Shown one piece after another: positions 7,890 to 18,920 of a DNA stretch of 64,000 nt. Origin of the DNA: DASXRA01 sp036502575 (GTDB taxonomy: Bacteria; Actinomycetota; Actinomycetes; Mycobacteriales; Jatrophihabitantaceae). Made by a program: the position numbers and the translations under genes. The stretch's first letter is position 1; each line of letters opens with the position of its first letter. The stretch spans positions 141,264 through 205,263 of the forward strand of contig DASXYL010000029.1 of assembly GCA_036502575.1 (NCBI GenBank). The letters are read 5' to 3'. The notes below the pieces were generated by a model, which did not search any database, was not told where the DNA came from, and worked only from the letters and a program-made list of their open reading frames with translations.

Positions 7890-10436
7890 GTGAAGGCATT
7901 ACGACGGCTGACCGTGCGAGCGACGTTCCCGGTCGAGCTGGCCAAGCTCGCGACCATCGTCAACAACCTGCGCTGGTCCTGGCACCCCGACTCGATCGAC
8001 CTCCTCGAGTCGGTCGACCCCGACCTGTGGCGGGCATCCGGCGGCGACCCGGGCCGGATGCTGGGCGAGGTCAGCGCCGGGCGGCTCTCGGTGCTTGCGC
8101 GTGATCGCAAGTTCCTGCGCCGGCTCGGCGACGTCCATGACGATCTGACCGACTACCTCGAACAGCCCCGCTGGTATCAGGCGCAGCGCGACGAGAACCC
8201 GGCCCTGCCCGCCTCGATCGGCTACTTCTCGCCCGAGTTCGGCATCACCGAGGTGCTGCCGCAGTACTCCGGTGGCCTGGGCATCCTCGCCGGCGACCAC
8301 CTCAAGGCGGCCAGCGACCTCGGCGTCCCGATCATCGGCGTCGGCCTGCTGTACCGCGCCGGGTACTTCAGCCAGTCGCTCTCGCGCGACGGGTGGCAGC
8401 TCGAGCGGTACCCGTCCCTCGATCCGCAGGGCCTGCCGCTCAAGGCGCTGAAGCAAGGCGACGACGGGCCGGTGCGCATCTCGCTGGCGCTGCCGGAGAA
8501 CCGGACGCTCCACGCGCAGGTGTGGGTCGCGCAGGTGGGCCGGGTGCCGCTGCTGCTGCTCGACAGCGACATCGAGGAGAACGACGCCGCCGCGCGCCAG
8601 GTCACCGACCGTCTCTACGGCGGCAACGCCGAGCACCGCCTGGAGCAGGAGCTGCTGCTCGGCGTCGGCGGCGTTCGGGCCATCCGCGCCTACTGCGCCA
8701 CCACCGGGGCGCCGGCGCCGCAGGTGTTCCACACCAACGAGGGCCACGCCGGATTCCTCGGTGTCGAGAGAATCCGCGAGCTCGTTGAGGACGCCGAACT
8801 GAACTTCGACGAGGCGGTGCAGGCCGTGCGGGCCGGCACCGTGTTCACCACCCACACCCCGGTGCCCGCCGGCATCGACCGCTTCTCCCGCGACGCCGTG
8901 GCCCTGCACCTGGGCGGCATGGGCGTGCCGGTCGAGCGCATCCTCGAACTCGGCGCCGAGAGCGACCCGGCGATCTTCAACATGGCGCACATGGGGTTGC
9001 GCCTCGGTCAACGCGCCAACGGCGTCTCGCGACTGCACGGCGAGGTGAGCCGGGAGATGTTCGCGTCGCTGTGGCCCGGCTTCGACGCCGCCGAGGTGCC
9101 GATCACGTCCATCACGAACGGGGTGCACGGCCCGACCTGGATGTCGCGCGACATCCTCGACATCGCCGAGCGCGAGGTCGGCTCCGACGTTCTCGTGGAG
9201 GGCGACGGCTGGGACGCCATGGACAAGGTCGGCGACGGCGAGCTGTGGGGCGTGCGCCGGGATCTGCGCGAGCGGCTGGTCGGCGAGATCCGGCGCCGGC
9301 TGCGTGCGTCGAGCCTGCAGCGGGGCATGGCCGAGGCCGAGATTGCCTGGACGTCGTCCGCGTTCGACCCGGACGTGCTGACGATCGGGTTCGCCCGGCG
9401 CGTCCCGTCCTACAAGCGGCTGACGCTCATGCTCAAGGACCCGGAGCGGCTCACGTCGTTGCTGCTGCACCCCGAGCGTCCGGTGCAGATCGTCATCGCC
9501 GGCAAGAGCCACCCGGCCGACGACGGCGGCAAGCAGCTCATCGCGCAGATGGTGAAGTTCGCCGACGATCCGGCGGTGCGGCATCGCATCACGTTCCTGC
9601 CCGACTACGACATCGGCATGGCGCACTACCTGTACTGGGGCGTGGACGTCTGGCTGAACAATCCGCTGCGGCCGCTGGAGGCGTGTGGCACGTCGGGGAT
9701 GAAGGCGGCCCTGAACGGGGGGCTGAACCTGTCCATCCTCGACGGCTGGTGGGACGAGTGGTTCGACGGTGAGAACGGCTGGGCGATCCCGTCGGCCGAC
9801 GGCGTCACCGACCCGGACCGCCGCGACGAGGTCGAGGCCCGCGCGCTGTACGACCTGATCGAACAGCAGGTCGCGACGCGGTTCTACGACCGTGACAACG
9901 GCGGCATCCCGACGCGCTGGACGCAGATGGTGCGGCACACGCTCAAGACTCTCGGGCCCAAGGTGATGGCCACCCGGATGGTGCGCGACTACGTGAACGA
10001 CCTCTACGCCCCCGCGGCGGCATCGGCCGAGCGGCTGGCCGCCGACAAGTACCGGGCGGCGAAGCTGCTCGCGCACTGGCGGGCCGACGTGCTCAGCGCC
10101 TGGCCGGGGGTGAAGGTGCTGCACGTCGAGTCGCAGGTCGAGGGCGACCCGCAGCTCGGCGGCCGGCTGCACCTGCGCGCCGAGGTGGCGCTCAACGGGC
10201 TGCACGACGCGGACGTGGACGTCGAGGCGGTGTACGGATCGGTCGACGTCGAGGATCGGCTCACCGATTTGCGCACGGTGTCGCTGGTGCAGGTGGAGAA
10301 CGGCGACAGTCCGAGCCGATTCGAGGGCGAGGTGCCGCTCGAGCGCACCGGCTCGTTCGGGTACACGGTGCGAGTGCTGCCGAAGAACGACCTGCTGGCC
10401 ACGCCGGCCGAGCTCGGGGTTGTCGCCACCGCCTAG
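7890..10436 (+). CDS. glgP: Alpha-glucan (glycogen/starch) phosphorylase
   Basis: Releases glucose-1-phosphate from glycogen or maltodextrin using pyridoxal phosphate. The 848 residues include the N-terminal DUF3417 extension typical of the shorter bacterial and archaeal phosphorylases, then VLPQYSGGLGILAGDHLKA near residue 120. The C-terminal catalytic half has FARRVPSYKRLTLML and IAGKSHPADDGGK, and EACGTSGMKAALNGG contains the PLP lysine (about Lys605). Starts at GTG with no Shine-Dalgarno sequence but a TACCCT box 6 nt upstream. Its 3' end overlaps the convergent kinase gene by 4 nt. Its place near glgE, treS and glgX indicates alpha-glucan turnover. Confidence 0.97.
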   Translation: MKALRRLTVRATFPVELAKLATIVNNLRWSWHPDSIDLLESVDPDLWRASGGDPGRMLGEVSAGRLSVLARDRKFLRRLGDVHDDLTDYLEQPRWYQAQRDENPALPASIGYFSPEFGITEVLPQYSGGLGILAGDHLKAASDLGVPIIGVGLLYRAGYFSQSLSRDGWQLERYPSLDPQGLPLKALKQGDDGPVRISLALPENRTLHAQVWVAQVGRVPLLLLDSDIEENDAAARQVTDRLYGGNAEHRLEQELLLGVGGVRAIRAYCATTGAPAPQVFHTNEGHAGFLGVERIRELVEDAELNFDEAVQAVRAGTVFTTHTPVPAGIDRFSRDAVALHLGGMGVPVERILELGAESDPAIFNMAHMGLRLGQRANGVSRLHGEVSREMFASLWPGFDAAEVPITSITNGVHGPTWMSRDILDIAEREVGSDVLVEGDGWDAMDKVGDGELWGVRRDLRERLVGEIRRRLRASSLQRGMAEAEIAWTSSAFDPDVLTIGFARRVPSYKRLTLMLKDPERLTSLLLHPERPVQIVIAGKSHPADDGGKQLIAQMVKFADDPAVRHRITFLPDYDIGMAHYLYWGVDVWLNNPLRPLEACGTSGMKAALNGGLNLSILDGWWDEWFDGENGWAIPSADGVTDPDRRDEVEARALYDLIEQQVATRFYDRDNGGIPTRWTQMVRHTLKTLGPKVMATRMVRDYVNDLYAPAAASAERLAADKYRAAKLLAHWRADVLSAWPGVKVLHVESQVEGDPQLGGRLHLRAEVALNGLHDADVDVEAVYGSVDVEDRLTDLRTVSLVQVENGDSPSRFEGEVPLERTGSFGYTVRVLPKNDLLATPAELGVVATA

Positions 10437-10975
10437 TGGTGCTCGAGCACTTCCAGCAGGCGGCGGTACGTCTCGTGCGGCTTCCCGTCCGCGGAGTGGA
10501 TGATCCGTGCGTTCGGCCGTTGGTCGATGATCTGGATCAACCGGTCGTACATCTCCGCGAGCGCGGCCTCGCCGCCGCCGCGCAGCTGCGCGTCGGCCTC
10601 GACATGCTCGGGTCGCGCTGCCCTGGTCCGCTCCGCGAAGCGACGCAGCAGGTTCGGCAAGCTGTCGAGCGGTACTAGCTCCTGGAACGGGACGCCTGTC
10701 TTTCCGGCTAGTTGCTCGATCTGCTCGATGAACGCGACCCGCCCGAGGTACTGCGGGATCACGACGTCGTGGCCCGCGTCGAGATGGGTGCGAGCCATGA
10801 CGAGCGTGAGCGCCCGGGCCGCCAGCCCCGCCTCGTACGCGTGATCCGGCCACCGCCCGAGCAGTGCACGAACCCGGTCGACGTCGAGGTTCAGGGCCAG
10901 CGGGCGGTCGTCGACGTAGCGCTGGGCCAGCGTCGACTTGCCCGATCCGGGCGGACCGTTGAGCAGGATCAGCAA
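10433..10975 (-). CDS. P-loop kinase-like protein (zeta-toxin/AAA_33-like NTPase)
   Basis: 180 residues with Walker A GPPGSGKST at residues 7-15 directly at the N-terminus, LNLDVDRVR (Asp pair) following, and a lid-like segment FAERTRAARPEHVE. This resembles small nucleotide or sugar kinases and zeta-toxin-like ATPases, not an ABC protein. The substrate is not identifiable. The TTG start immediately follows the TAG stop of the upstream Lrp-family gene with no spacer, implying translation by termination-reinitiation and a shared transcript. There is no antitoxin-like partner, so a toxin role is not favoured. Confidence 0.75.
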   Translation of the reverse strand: MLILLNGPPGSGKSTLAQRYVDDRPLALNLDVDRVRALLGRWPDHAYEAGLAARALTLVMARTHLDAGHDVVIPQYLGRVAFIEQIEQLAGKTGVPFQELVPLDSLPNLLRRFAERTRAARPEHVEADAQLRGGGEAALAEMYDRLIQIIDQRPNARIIHSADGKPHETYRRLLEVLEHH

Positions 10976-11452
10976 CTAGCGCTTCTTCGGTTGGTGGGCG
11001 TTGAGGGGAAGCGGGCGATCCTCGACAACGCGCTTCATCACGAGCGTGGAGTCCAGACGCTGGACGCCGGGCAGCGTGGCGAGAGATTCGTCCTCGAGGG
11101 TGGCGTAGGCGTTGAGGTCGGCGGTGACGACGCGCAGGAGGTAGTCGGGGTTTCCGAAGAGCCGCTGGGCCAGCAGCACGTTCGGTATCCGGGCGACGGC
11201 CTGCTCGAACCCGAGCAGCGTGTCGCGGTCCTCCTGACGCATGGTGACGAAGACCAGGGCTTCGAACGAGAGGCCGACCGCCTCGGGGTCGATGCTGGCG
11301 CGGTATCCGGTGATGACGCGGTCTCGCTCGAGCTCACGCAGCCGGCGGTGGCACGGCGAGAGGCTGAGCCCGACCTTGGCGGCCAGATCGGTGATGCTCA
11401 GCCGGCCGTCCAATTGCAGCTCAGCAAGAATCTTCCGATCAATGGCGTCCAT
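10976..11452 (-). CDS. Lrp/AsnC-family transcriptional regulator
   Basis: 158 residues: N-terminal winged HTH (MDAIDRKILAELQLDGRL, then LAAKVGLSLSPCHRRLRELE) and a C-terminal RAM/ActR ligand domain (VFVTMRQED, FGNPDYLLRVV). The sensing domain usually binds an amino acid. An upstream in-frame extension is rejected because it would run through the divergent peptidase gene. Divergent from the M20 peptidase across 82 bp containing an inverted repeat, so this regulator most likely controls that gene. The next gene, a P-loop kinase, directly abuts it. Confidence 0.92.
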   Translation of the reverse strand: MDAIDRKILAELQLDGRLSITDLAAKVGLSLSPCHRRLRELERDRVITGYRASIDPEAVGLSFEALVFVTMRQEDRDTLLGFEQAVARIPNVLLAQRLFGNPDYLLRVVTADLNAYATLEDESLATLPGVQRLDSTLVMKRVVEDRPLPLNAHQPKKR

Positions 11453-11488
11453 TGGATCAAGTCTTCCACCCTGCGGCTCGTCTGTGGT

Positions 11489-11507
11489 GAAAGTTGGAAG
11501 AACTTTC
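11489..11507. promoter_or_regulatory. Candidate Lrp-family operator
   Basis: GAAAGTT-ggaag-AACTTTC, 7-bp arms, lying between lrp and the M20 gene and covering the expected -35 region of the M20 promoter. Confidence 0.45.
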
Positions 11508-11521
11508 GGGCCTGCTCGACA

Positions 11522-11527
11522 TAGCCT
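11522..11527 (+). promoter_or_regulatory. -10 box of leaderless M20 peptidase promoter
   Basis: TAGCCT ends 7 nt before the ATG at 11535; no Shine-Dalgarno sequence is present. Confidence 0.45.
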
Positions 11528-11534
11528 TCTTCGA

Positions 11535-12746
11535 ATGATCGACCGAACAGAGCAGGTGCGGGCCTGGATCGACGACCGCGCTGACGAGATGGCCGAGTTG
11601 CTGATCCGACTGGTGGCCGTCGAGTCGGAGAACCCGCCCGGCCGCAACCTCGCCGAGTGCGCCGAGGTGCTGCGCGCGGAGATGGACCGGCTCGGGCTCG
11701 GCCCGGAGGTGATCGAGATCGAATCGTCCGGCTCGATCGAGGACCCGCGCATCGTGCGCGCCACGGTCGGCGACGGGACGCGGCTGGTCTACTTCCACGG
11801 CCATTTCGACGTCGTCCCGGTACAGGACCGGGCCCAATTCACGGCACAACGCGTCGGCGGCAAGATCATCGGACGGGGGACCGCCGACATGAAGGGCGGC
11901 ATCGTGAGCATGCTCTACGGCGCGGCGGCGGCGAAGGAACTCGGCCTGCTCGGTGACGGCCGAATCGTCATCCACCTGGTCTGCGACGAAGAGACCGGCA
12001 GCGAGGTCGGCTCCGGGTACCTGCGCGAGCACAACCTGATCGACCCGTCCGCGCTCGCGATGATCACTGCCGAACAGAGCGGTGAGGTCATCTGGAACGC
12101 CGCCAAGGGTGCTATCTCGCTACGCGTGGACGTTCGCGGCCGGCCGGCCCACGTCGGCCAGGCGGTCAAGGGCGTCAACTCGTTCCTGCACATGGTCAAG
12201 GTCGCCGCACCGCTCGGGCGCTACGCCGAGCAGATGAGCCGGCGGCACACGAAGTACCCGGTCGGCGAAGGGGGAGCGCCAGGAACGATGGTCGTGATCG
12301 GCGGTGAGTCCGGGGGCGGCTCGAACTTCAACGTCGTCCCCGCCCGCAGCTACTTCACCGTCGACGGCCGCTTCAACCCCGAAGAGGACCTCGACGCCGA
12401 ACTCGCGCGGATCAAGGACACGATCAACGGGGCCGCGAAAGAGGCTGGGGCCGACGTCTCGATCCAGGTCAACCAGTTCGCGCCCGCCGCGGACACGTCG
12501 CTGGACGAGCCCGTCGCGCAGTTGCTCGGCGAGTGCGTCGCCGAGGTCACCGGCGCCCCGGCCAGATACGAGCTGTGCGCCGGCTGCCTGGACACCCGCT
12601 GGTACGCCCAGCTCGGCATCCCCGCGTTCGGCTTCGGCGCCGGCATCTTCGACGTCTCGCACGGCCCGAACGAATACGTCGAAGAGGACGCCCTGCGCCG
12701 GGTCGCCGCCGTGTATGCCCTCTTCGCTGCGCGGCTGCTCGACTGA
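11535..12746 (+). CDS. M20-family metallopeptidase (ArgE/DapE/carboxypeptidase G2-like)
   Basis: 403 residues. Dinuclear zinc motifs: YFHGHFDVVP (His, Asp), GRGTADMKGG (bridging Asp), CDEETGSEVG (catalytic Glu and metal Glu), and a late FDVSHGPNEYV (His). The lid or dimerisation domain spans about residues 185-300. The family removes N-acyl groups or cleaves dipeptides; the true substrate is open (acyl-amino acid, succinyl-diaminopimelate or dipeptide). A longer frame upstream overlaps the divergent regulator and is rejected; the ATG here has a -10 box 7 nt upstream. The adjacent Lrp-type regulator suggests amino-acid-responsive control. Confidence 0.9.
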   Translation: MIDRTEQVRAWIDDRADEMAELLIRLVAVESENPPGRNLAECAEVLRAEMDRLGLGPEVIEIESSGSIEDPRIVRATVGDGTRLVYFHGHFDVVPVQDRAQFTAQRVGGKIIGRGTADMKGGIVSMLYGAAAAKELGLLGDGRIVIHLVCDEETGSEVGSGYLREHNLIDPSALAMITAEQSGEVIWNAAKGAISLRVDVRGRPAHVGQAVKGVNSFLHMVKVAAPLGRYAEQMSRRHTKYPVGEGGAPGTMVVIGGESGGGSNFNVVPARSYFTVDGRFNPEEDLDAELARIKDTINGAAKEAGADVSIQVNQFAPAADTSLDEPVAQLLGECVAEVTGAPARYELCAGCLDTRWYAQLGIPAFGFGAGIFDVSHGPNEYVEEDALRRVAAVYALFAARLLD

Positions 12747-12965
12747 ACAGGCGCTCGCGCCCGTCGGTGCCGGACGTGCCGGTCGGTCCGTGCGACAGCT
12801 CGTCGTCGAGAGATTAGGCCTTATATTGCAAGGAGATTCTCGCGGATGACTGTGGCAGCTGGATAGACGGAGCGGCGGCAGCATGTGCCGCGAGCCATGC
12901 ACCCGCACGGATGTTCAGCCGGGCTGTACGAAGAGAGGAACGCAAAGGGCCCCGCACGCGGCCAG
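12747..12965. other. Convergent intergenic region between M20 peptidase and glgX
   Basis: 219 bp with no credible coding frame. It holds one simple hairpin at 12875-12891 (GCGGCA, 5-base loop, TGCCGC) that could terminate either gene, and an AAGGAG not followed by a usable frame. Nothing else recognised. Confidence 0.4.
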
Positions 12966-15065
12966 CTACGTGCGAACCACGCGCAGCACCATCGTGGTGC
13001 GCGGGCCCACCGCCAGGGCCGATCCGGCGGCGAACTTGCCGGTGCCCGCACCGGCCGGGGAGGCGGTATCGATCACGACGTCGTAGGACGCTGCCCACGG
13101 CGCCGCGGGGAGCGTGAACGACACCAGGTCGTCCCCGGAGTGCAGCACCAACAGGTACGACTCGTCCGCGATCGGCTCGCCCTGCGGGCCACGGTCGCGC
13201 AGGCCGCGGCCGTCCAGGTACATGCCGATGGTGCGCAGGTCGCTGTCGAACCAGTCGGGATCGCCCAACTCGCGACCGGACGGGTGGAACCACGCCAGGT
13301 CCTTGGCGCCATTGCCGTCGGGCACCGGGCTGCCGTCGAAGAAGGCGCGTTGCCGCAGTACCGGCGAGGCGTGGCGCAGCTCGATCACGCGGCGGGTCAA
13401 CTCGAGGAGGTCCGAGGCCGGTGCCGACGACGCCCACGAGAGCCACGATGTCGGATTGTCCTGGACGTAGGCGTTGTTGTTGCCGCCCTGCGTCCGCCAC
13501 CGCTCGTCCCCGGCCACGAGCATCGGCGCGCCGGTCGACAGCAGCAGGGTGACGAGCAGGTTACGGGCCTGGCGCAGCCGCAGCGCCGTGATGGCCGGGT
13601 CGTCCGACGAACCCTCGACGCCGCAGTTGTAGGACCGGTTGTCATCGGTGCCGTCGCGGTTGTCCTCGCCGTTGGCCTCATTGTGTTTACGCTCGTAGGA
13701 GACGAGATCGCGCAACGTGAACCCGTCGTGCGCGGTGACGAAGTTGATCGACGCGAACGGCAGCCGCCCGTCGTCCCCGTACAGGTCAGACGATCCCGAG
13801 AGCCGGTAGGCCAGGTCGCGCACGCCGCCGGACCCGTGGCCCCAGAACGAGCGCGCCGTGTCGCGGTACTTGCCGTTCCACTCCGTCCACAGTGGAGGGA
13901 AGTTGCCGACCTGGTAGCCACCGGCGCCGACGTCCCACGGCTCGGCGATGAGTTTCACCTGCGAAATAACGGGATCCTGATAGATCGTGTCGAAGAACGC
14001 CGAGAGCCGGTCGACGTCGTGCAGCGACCGGGCCAGCGCCGAGGCGAGGTCGAAGCGAAATCCGTCGACGTGCATGTCGGTGACCCAGTACCGCAGCGAG
14101 TCCATGATCAGCCGCAGCGAGGACGGCAGCCGCGCGTCGAACGTGTTGCCGCATCCGGTGTAGTCGGCGTACTGCGACGGATCGCCGGGCATCAGCCGGT
14201 AGTACGTCCGATTGTCGATGCCCCGCAGCGACAGCACCGGCCCGGTCGGTCCGCCCTCGCAGGTGTGGTTGTAGACGACGTCGAGGATCACCTCGATGCC
14301 GGCGGCGTGCAGCGCGCGCACCATCGTCTTGAACTCGCGGACGACGTCGCCCGGATCGTCGGCGCGCGCATAGGCGGCATGGGGGGCCAGGAAACCGAGC
14401 GTGTTGTAGCCCCAGTAGTTGCGCATGCCGCGACGCTGGACCGAGGGCTCGGTGACGAACTGGTGCACGGGCAGCAGCTCCACCGCCGAGATGTGCAGCG
14501 AGCGCAGGTACTCGACAGCTGCCGGATGCCCCAGACCGGCGTACGTGCCGCGCAGTTCCTCCGGTATGTCGGGATGCTGCCGAGTGAATCCGCGCACATG
14601 CAACTCGTAGATCACGGTGTTGTCCCACGGGACGTCCGGGCGGCGATCATCGCCCCAGTCGAAGGCGGGGTCGATGATCGCCGACCGCGGCACGTAGCGC
14701 GCCGAATCGTCAGCCGAGGCGGCATAGGCCGACGGGTGGTCGGTGAAGTCGCCGACGATCGCCTTGGCGTACGGATCGACGAGCAGTTTGGCCGGATTGT
14801 GCAGCAGCCCGTTCGCCGGGTCGTACGGCCCGTTCACCCGGAAACCGTAGAGCTGGCCGGGGTGGACGTCGGGCAGGTAGCCGTGCCAGACCTGGAAGGT
14901 CCGGTCGACCAGCGGCACCCGGCGTTCGTTGCCGGCGGCGTCGAACAGGCAGACCTCGACCCCCGTTGCGCTGGAGGACCACACCGCGAAATTCGTGCCG
15001 TGACCGTCCCACGTGGGCCCGAGTGGGAACGGTCGTCCGGGCCACGCCGGGGTGTCAGCACTCAT
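12966..15065 (-). CDS. glgX: Glycogen debranching enzyme (isoamylase type)
   Basis: Hydrolyses alpha-1,6 branches of limit dextrins. 699 residues, normal for GlgX/TreX. An N-terminal CBM48 (PLGPTWDGHGTNFAVWSS) precedes the GH13 barrel: VVYNHTCEG, DGFRFDLAS (nucleophile Asp), LIAEPWDVG (acid Glu) and FVTAHDGFT (Asp). A longer upstream frame overlaps the divergent ABC gene and is rejected. The ATG at 15065 is preceded by TACAGT 9 nt upstream, a possible -10 box for a nearly leaderless message. Works with glgP in glycogen breakdown. Confidence 0.95.
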   Translation of the reverse strand: MSADTPAWPGRPFPLGPTWDGHGTNFAVWSSSATGVEVCLFDAAGNERRVPLVDRTFQVWHGYLPDVHPGQLYGFRVNGPYDPANGLLHNPAKLLVDPYAKAIVGDFTDHPSAYAASADDSARYVPRSAIIDPAFDWGDDRRPDVPWDNTVIYELHVRGFTRQHPDIPEELRGTYAGLGHPAAVEYLRSLHISAVELLPVHQFVTEPSVQRRGMRNYWGYNTLGFLAPHAAYARADDPGDVVREFKTMVRALHAAGIEVILDVVYNHTCEGGPTGPVLSLRGIDNRTYYRLMPGDPSQYADYTGCGNTFDARLPSSLRLIMDSLRYWVTDMHVDGFRFDLASALARSLHDVDRLSAFFDTIYQDPVISQVKLIAEPWDVGAGGYQVGNFPPLWTEWNGKYRDTARSFWGHGSGGVRDLAYRLSGSSDLYGDDGRLPFASINFVTAHDGFTLRDLVSYERKHNEANGEDNRDGTDDNRSYNCGVEGSSDDPAITALRLRQARNLLVTLLLSTGAPMLVAGDERWRTQGGNNNAYVQDNPTSWLSWASSAPASDLLELTRRVIELRHASPVLRQRAFFDGSPVPDGNGAKDLAWFHPSGRELGDPDWFDSDLRTIGMYLDGRGLRDRGPQGEPIADESYLLVLHSGDDLVSFTLPAAPWAASYDVVIDTASPAGAGTGKFAAGSALAVGPRTTMVLRVVRT

Positions 15066-15129
15066 GGTGACGGGACTGTAACGGGTTGCCCTGCGCGACC
15101 GGTCAACCCTCGTGCGGTTGGATGGGTAG

Positions 15130-15930
<801 letters not shown>

Positions 15931-15978
15931 ATCGCGGCGCCACTACGCTCGGCAGATCCGACGGCACTGGAGGCGTTG

Positions 15979-16748
<770 letters not shown>

Positions 16749-16752
<4 letters not shown>

Positions 16753-17678
16753 GCGTGAGCGAGAACGCGACGGCCGAGCAGGTCGAGGCGGCCTGGCACG
16801 ATCCCAAGCTCGCCAACGTCCTCTACCACGACTGGGAGGCGGGCACCTACGACGAGAAGTGGTCGATCTCGTTCGACCAGCGCTGCATCGACTACGCGCG
16901 CGACCGCTTCGCCAACATCGCCGGGAGTCGGGAGTGGCCCTACGGACGCGCCCTCGAACTCGGCTGCGGCACCGGGTTCTTCCTGCTCAACCTCAAGCTC
17001 GCCGGGGTTCTCGATCAGGGGCACGTCACCGACCTGAGCCCGGGCATGGTCGAGGTCGCTCAGCGCAACGCCCACAACCTCGGCTTCGACGTCGAGGGAC
17101 GGGTGGCCGACGCCGAGCGAATCCCTTACGACGACGCGACGTTCGACCTGGTCGTCGGGCACGCCGTGCTGCATCACATTCCTGACGTCGAGCAGGCGTT
17201 CCGGGAGGTACTGCGGGTCCTCAAGCCCGGCGGGCGGTTCGTCTTCGCCGGCGAGCCGACCAAGTGGGGTGACTACATCGCCCGCCGGCTGTCCCGGGCC
17301 ACCTGGTGGTTGACCACCCGGCTGGCCCCGGCCGAGTGGCGCCGTCCGCAGGCCGAGCTCGACGAGTCGTCGCGGGCGGCCGCGCTCGAGTCGGTCGTCG
17401 ACCTGCACACGTTCGGGCCGTCCGTACTGGAAGGTATGGCGACGCGGGCCGGCGCCGTGGACGTCGAGACGAAGTGCGAGGAGCTCACCGCCGCCTGGTT
17501 CGGCTGGCCGGTGCGCACGTTCGAGTGCGCGGTGCCGCCGGGGAAGTTGGGTTGGAAGTGGGCCAACTTCGCGATGAAGGGCTGGCAGCGACTGTCCACT
17601 GTGGACAGAGTGCTGTCGCGGGTCGTGCCGAAGGACCTCTACTACAACGTTGAGATCACCGGATGCAAGTCCTTCTGA
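16749..17678 (+). CDS. Class I SAM-dependent methyltransferase (Rv3038c-like)
   Basis: 309 residues. Motif I ALELGCGTGFFLLNLK near residue 75, then VTDLSPGMVEVAQRNA, VADAERIPYDDATFDLVVGHAVLHHIPD and LKPGGRFVFAGEPT. The C-terminal 110 residues (WWLTTRLAPAEWRRP, GWKWANFAMKGW) are a family-specific extension that may form the acceptor site. Its GTG start overlaps the hydratase stop codon, so the genes are probably translationally coupled. Acceptor unknown; its tuberculosis counterpart lies near polymethylated-glucan genes, which makes a glycolipid or polysaccharide substrate plausible but unproven. Confidence 0.88.
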
Positions 17679-18322
17679 TCGATCTGGACGGCACGCTGTC
17701 CGACTCGGCGCCGGGCATCCTGTCGTCGCTGCGCCGCGCGTTCGTGGACGTCGGCGTGCCGCCATTGGATGAGCGCACCGAGCTGTCCCTGCTGGGACCG
17801 CCGTTCTACGAATCGCTGCCGCCGCTCGTCGGTGCCGACCGCGTGCCGGCGATCATCGACGGGTACCGCAAGTACTACAACACCGCGATGTTCGACACAA
17901 AGATCTACGACGGCATGGTGGACGTGCTGGCCGACCTGCGAGCGCGCGACATCACGCTGGCCGTCGCGACGAGCAAGCCCGAGGCCTACGCCGTCCCGAT
18001 CGTCGAACACCTCGGTATCACCGAGTTCTTCGAGGTGATCGGCGGCGACGCGCTGGACGGATCGCGCGACACCAAGGCGAAGGTGATCGCGTCCGTCCTG
18101 GAACGCCTCGGCCAGCCGGATCCGGCCGACGTGCTCATGCTGGGCGATCGTTCGCACGATGTCGACGGAGCCCGGGCCCACGCCATCGACTGCCTGGGCG
18201 CCGGATGGGGGTACGGCACGTCCGGCGAGCTCGACGGCGCCGTCGAGGTGTTCGCGACGCCGCGCGACCTGCTCGGCGCGCACGGCCGGCTCTTCGGTGA
18301 CCGTGATGCTGCGGCGGGGTAA
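17663..18322 (+). CDS. HAD-superfamily phosphatase (phosphoglycolate phosphatase-like)
   Basis: 219 residues with motif I LIDLDGTLSDS (Asp7 nucleophile, Asp9), motif II VATSK, motif III Lys in DTKAKVIA and motif IV MLGDRSHDVDGA. The GDRxHDVxGA form is typical of Gph-like phosphatases with a four-helix cap. Substrate unknown. Overlaps the preceding methyltransferase by 16 nt and the following acyltransferase by 17 nt, so it sits inside a tight operon. Confidence 0.9.
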   Translation: MQVLLIDLDGTLSDSAPGILSSLRRAFVDVGVPPLDERTELSLLGPPFYESLPPLVGADRVPAIIDGYRKYYNTAMFDTKIYDGMVDVLADLRARDITLAVATSKPEAYAVPIVEHLGITEFFEVIGGDALDGSRDTKAKVIASVLERLGQPDPADVLMLGDRSHDVDGARAHAIDCLGAGWGYGTSGELDGAVEVFATPRDLLGAHGRLFGDRDAAAG

Positions 18323-18920
18323 CGCGCGTAGCGCCCACTTCCTCACCATCGCCTCGCTGCGCTGGGTGATCCGTCATCGTGCGTACACGCCGTGGTACCT
18401 GGTGCGCTACTGGCGGTTCTTCCGGTTCAAGTTGGCCAACCCGCACGTGATCACGCGCGGATTCGTGTTCCTCGATCGTGGAGCCGAGCTGTACGCCCGG
18501 CCCGGATTGGGCCGGCTCATCCTCGGACGCTGGTTGCATCTCGGCGTCGACACCGCGATCCGCTGCCACGAGGGCACGCTGCGCATCGGCGACAAGTGCA
18601 CGTTCGCCCGGCGCAACTCGATCAACTGCTACCTCGACGTCGAGCTCGGCGACTCGGTGCTGGTCGCCGACGACGTCTACATCTCCGACTTCGACCATCG
18701 CTTCGACGACCCCAACCGGCCCATCAAGGACCAGGGCATCGTCAAGTCGCGGGTGCGCATCGGCGACGACGTCTGGCTGGGGACGAAGGCGACCGTGGTC
18801 CGCGGCGTGGCCATTGGGGACGGCGCCGTGGTCGGTGCCAATGCGGTGGTCACGCGTGACATCCCGGACTACGGGGTAGCAGTGGGCAGCCCGGCCAGAG
18901 TGATCCGCTCGCGCCGATAG
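18306..18920 (+). CDS. Left-handed beta-helix (hexapeptide) O-acyltransferase
   Basis: 204 residues. An N-terminal basic/aromatic stretch (YTPWYLVRYWRFFRFKLANP) could lie on the membrane; then come hexapeptide repeats (LRIGDKCTF, VELGDSVLVADDVYI, RVRIGDDVWLGTKATVVRGVAIGDGAVVGANAVVT) and a WbbJ/maltose-acetyltransferase-type C-terminus VAVGSPARVIRSRR. The catalytic His is probably in SDFDHRFDD. ATG at 18306 is used; an in-frame GTG at 18297 is an alternative. Corresponds in context to Rv3034c. Its 3' end overlaps the convergent glycosyltransferase by 52 nt. It may acylate a glucan or glycolipid. Confidence 0.88.
   Translation: MLRRGNARSAHFLTIASLRWVIRHRAYTPWYLVRYWRFFRFKLANPHVITRGFVFLDRGAELYARPGLGRLILGRWLHLGVDTAIRCHEGTLRIGDKCTFARRNSINCYLDVELGDSVLVADDVYISDFDHRFDDPNRPIKDQGIVKSRVRIGDDVWLGTKATVVRGVAIGDGAVVGANAVVTRDIPDYGVAVGSPARVIRSRR

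Noticed and set aside
7899..10853. 984-codon open frame antisense to glgP
   Set aside because: Spans glgP and its neighbour on the other strand with low-complexity composition; no domain visible.
10433..10975. Toxin-antitoxin pair (zeta-like kinase with Lrp neighbour)
   Set aside because: The neighbour is a full Lrp regulator with a ligand domain, not an epsilon-like antitoxin, and lacks TA-style features.
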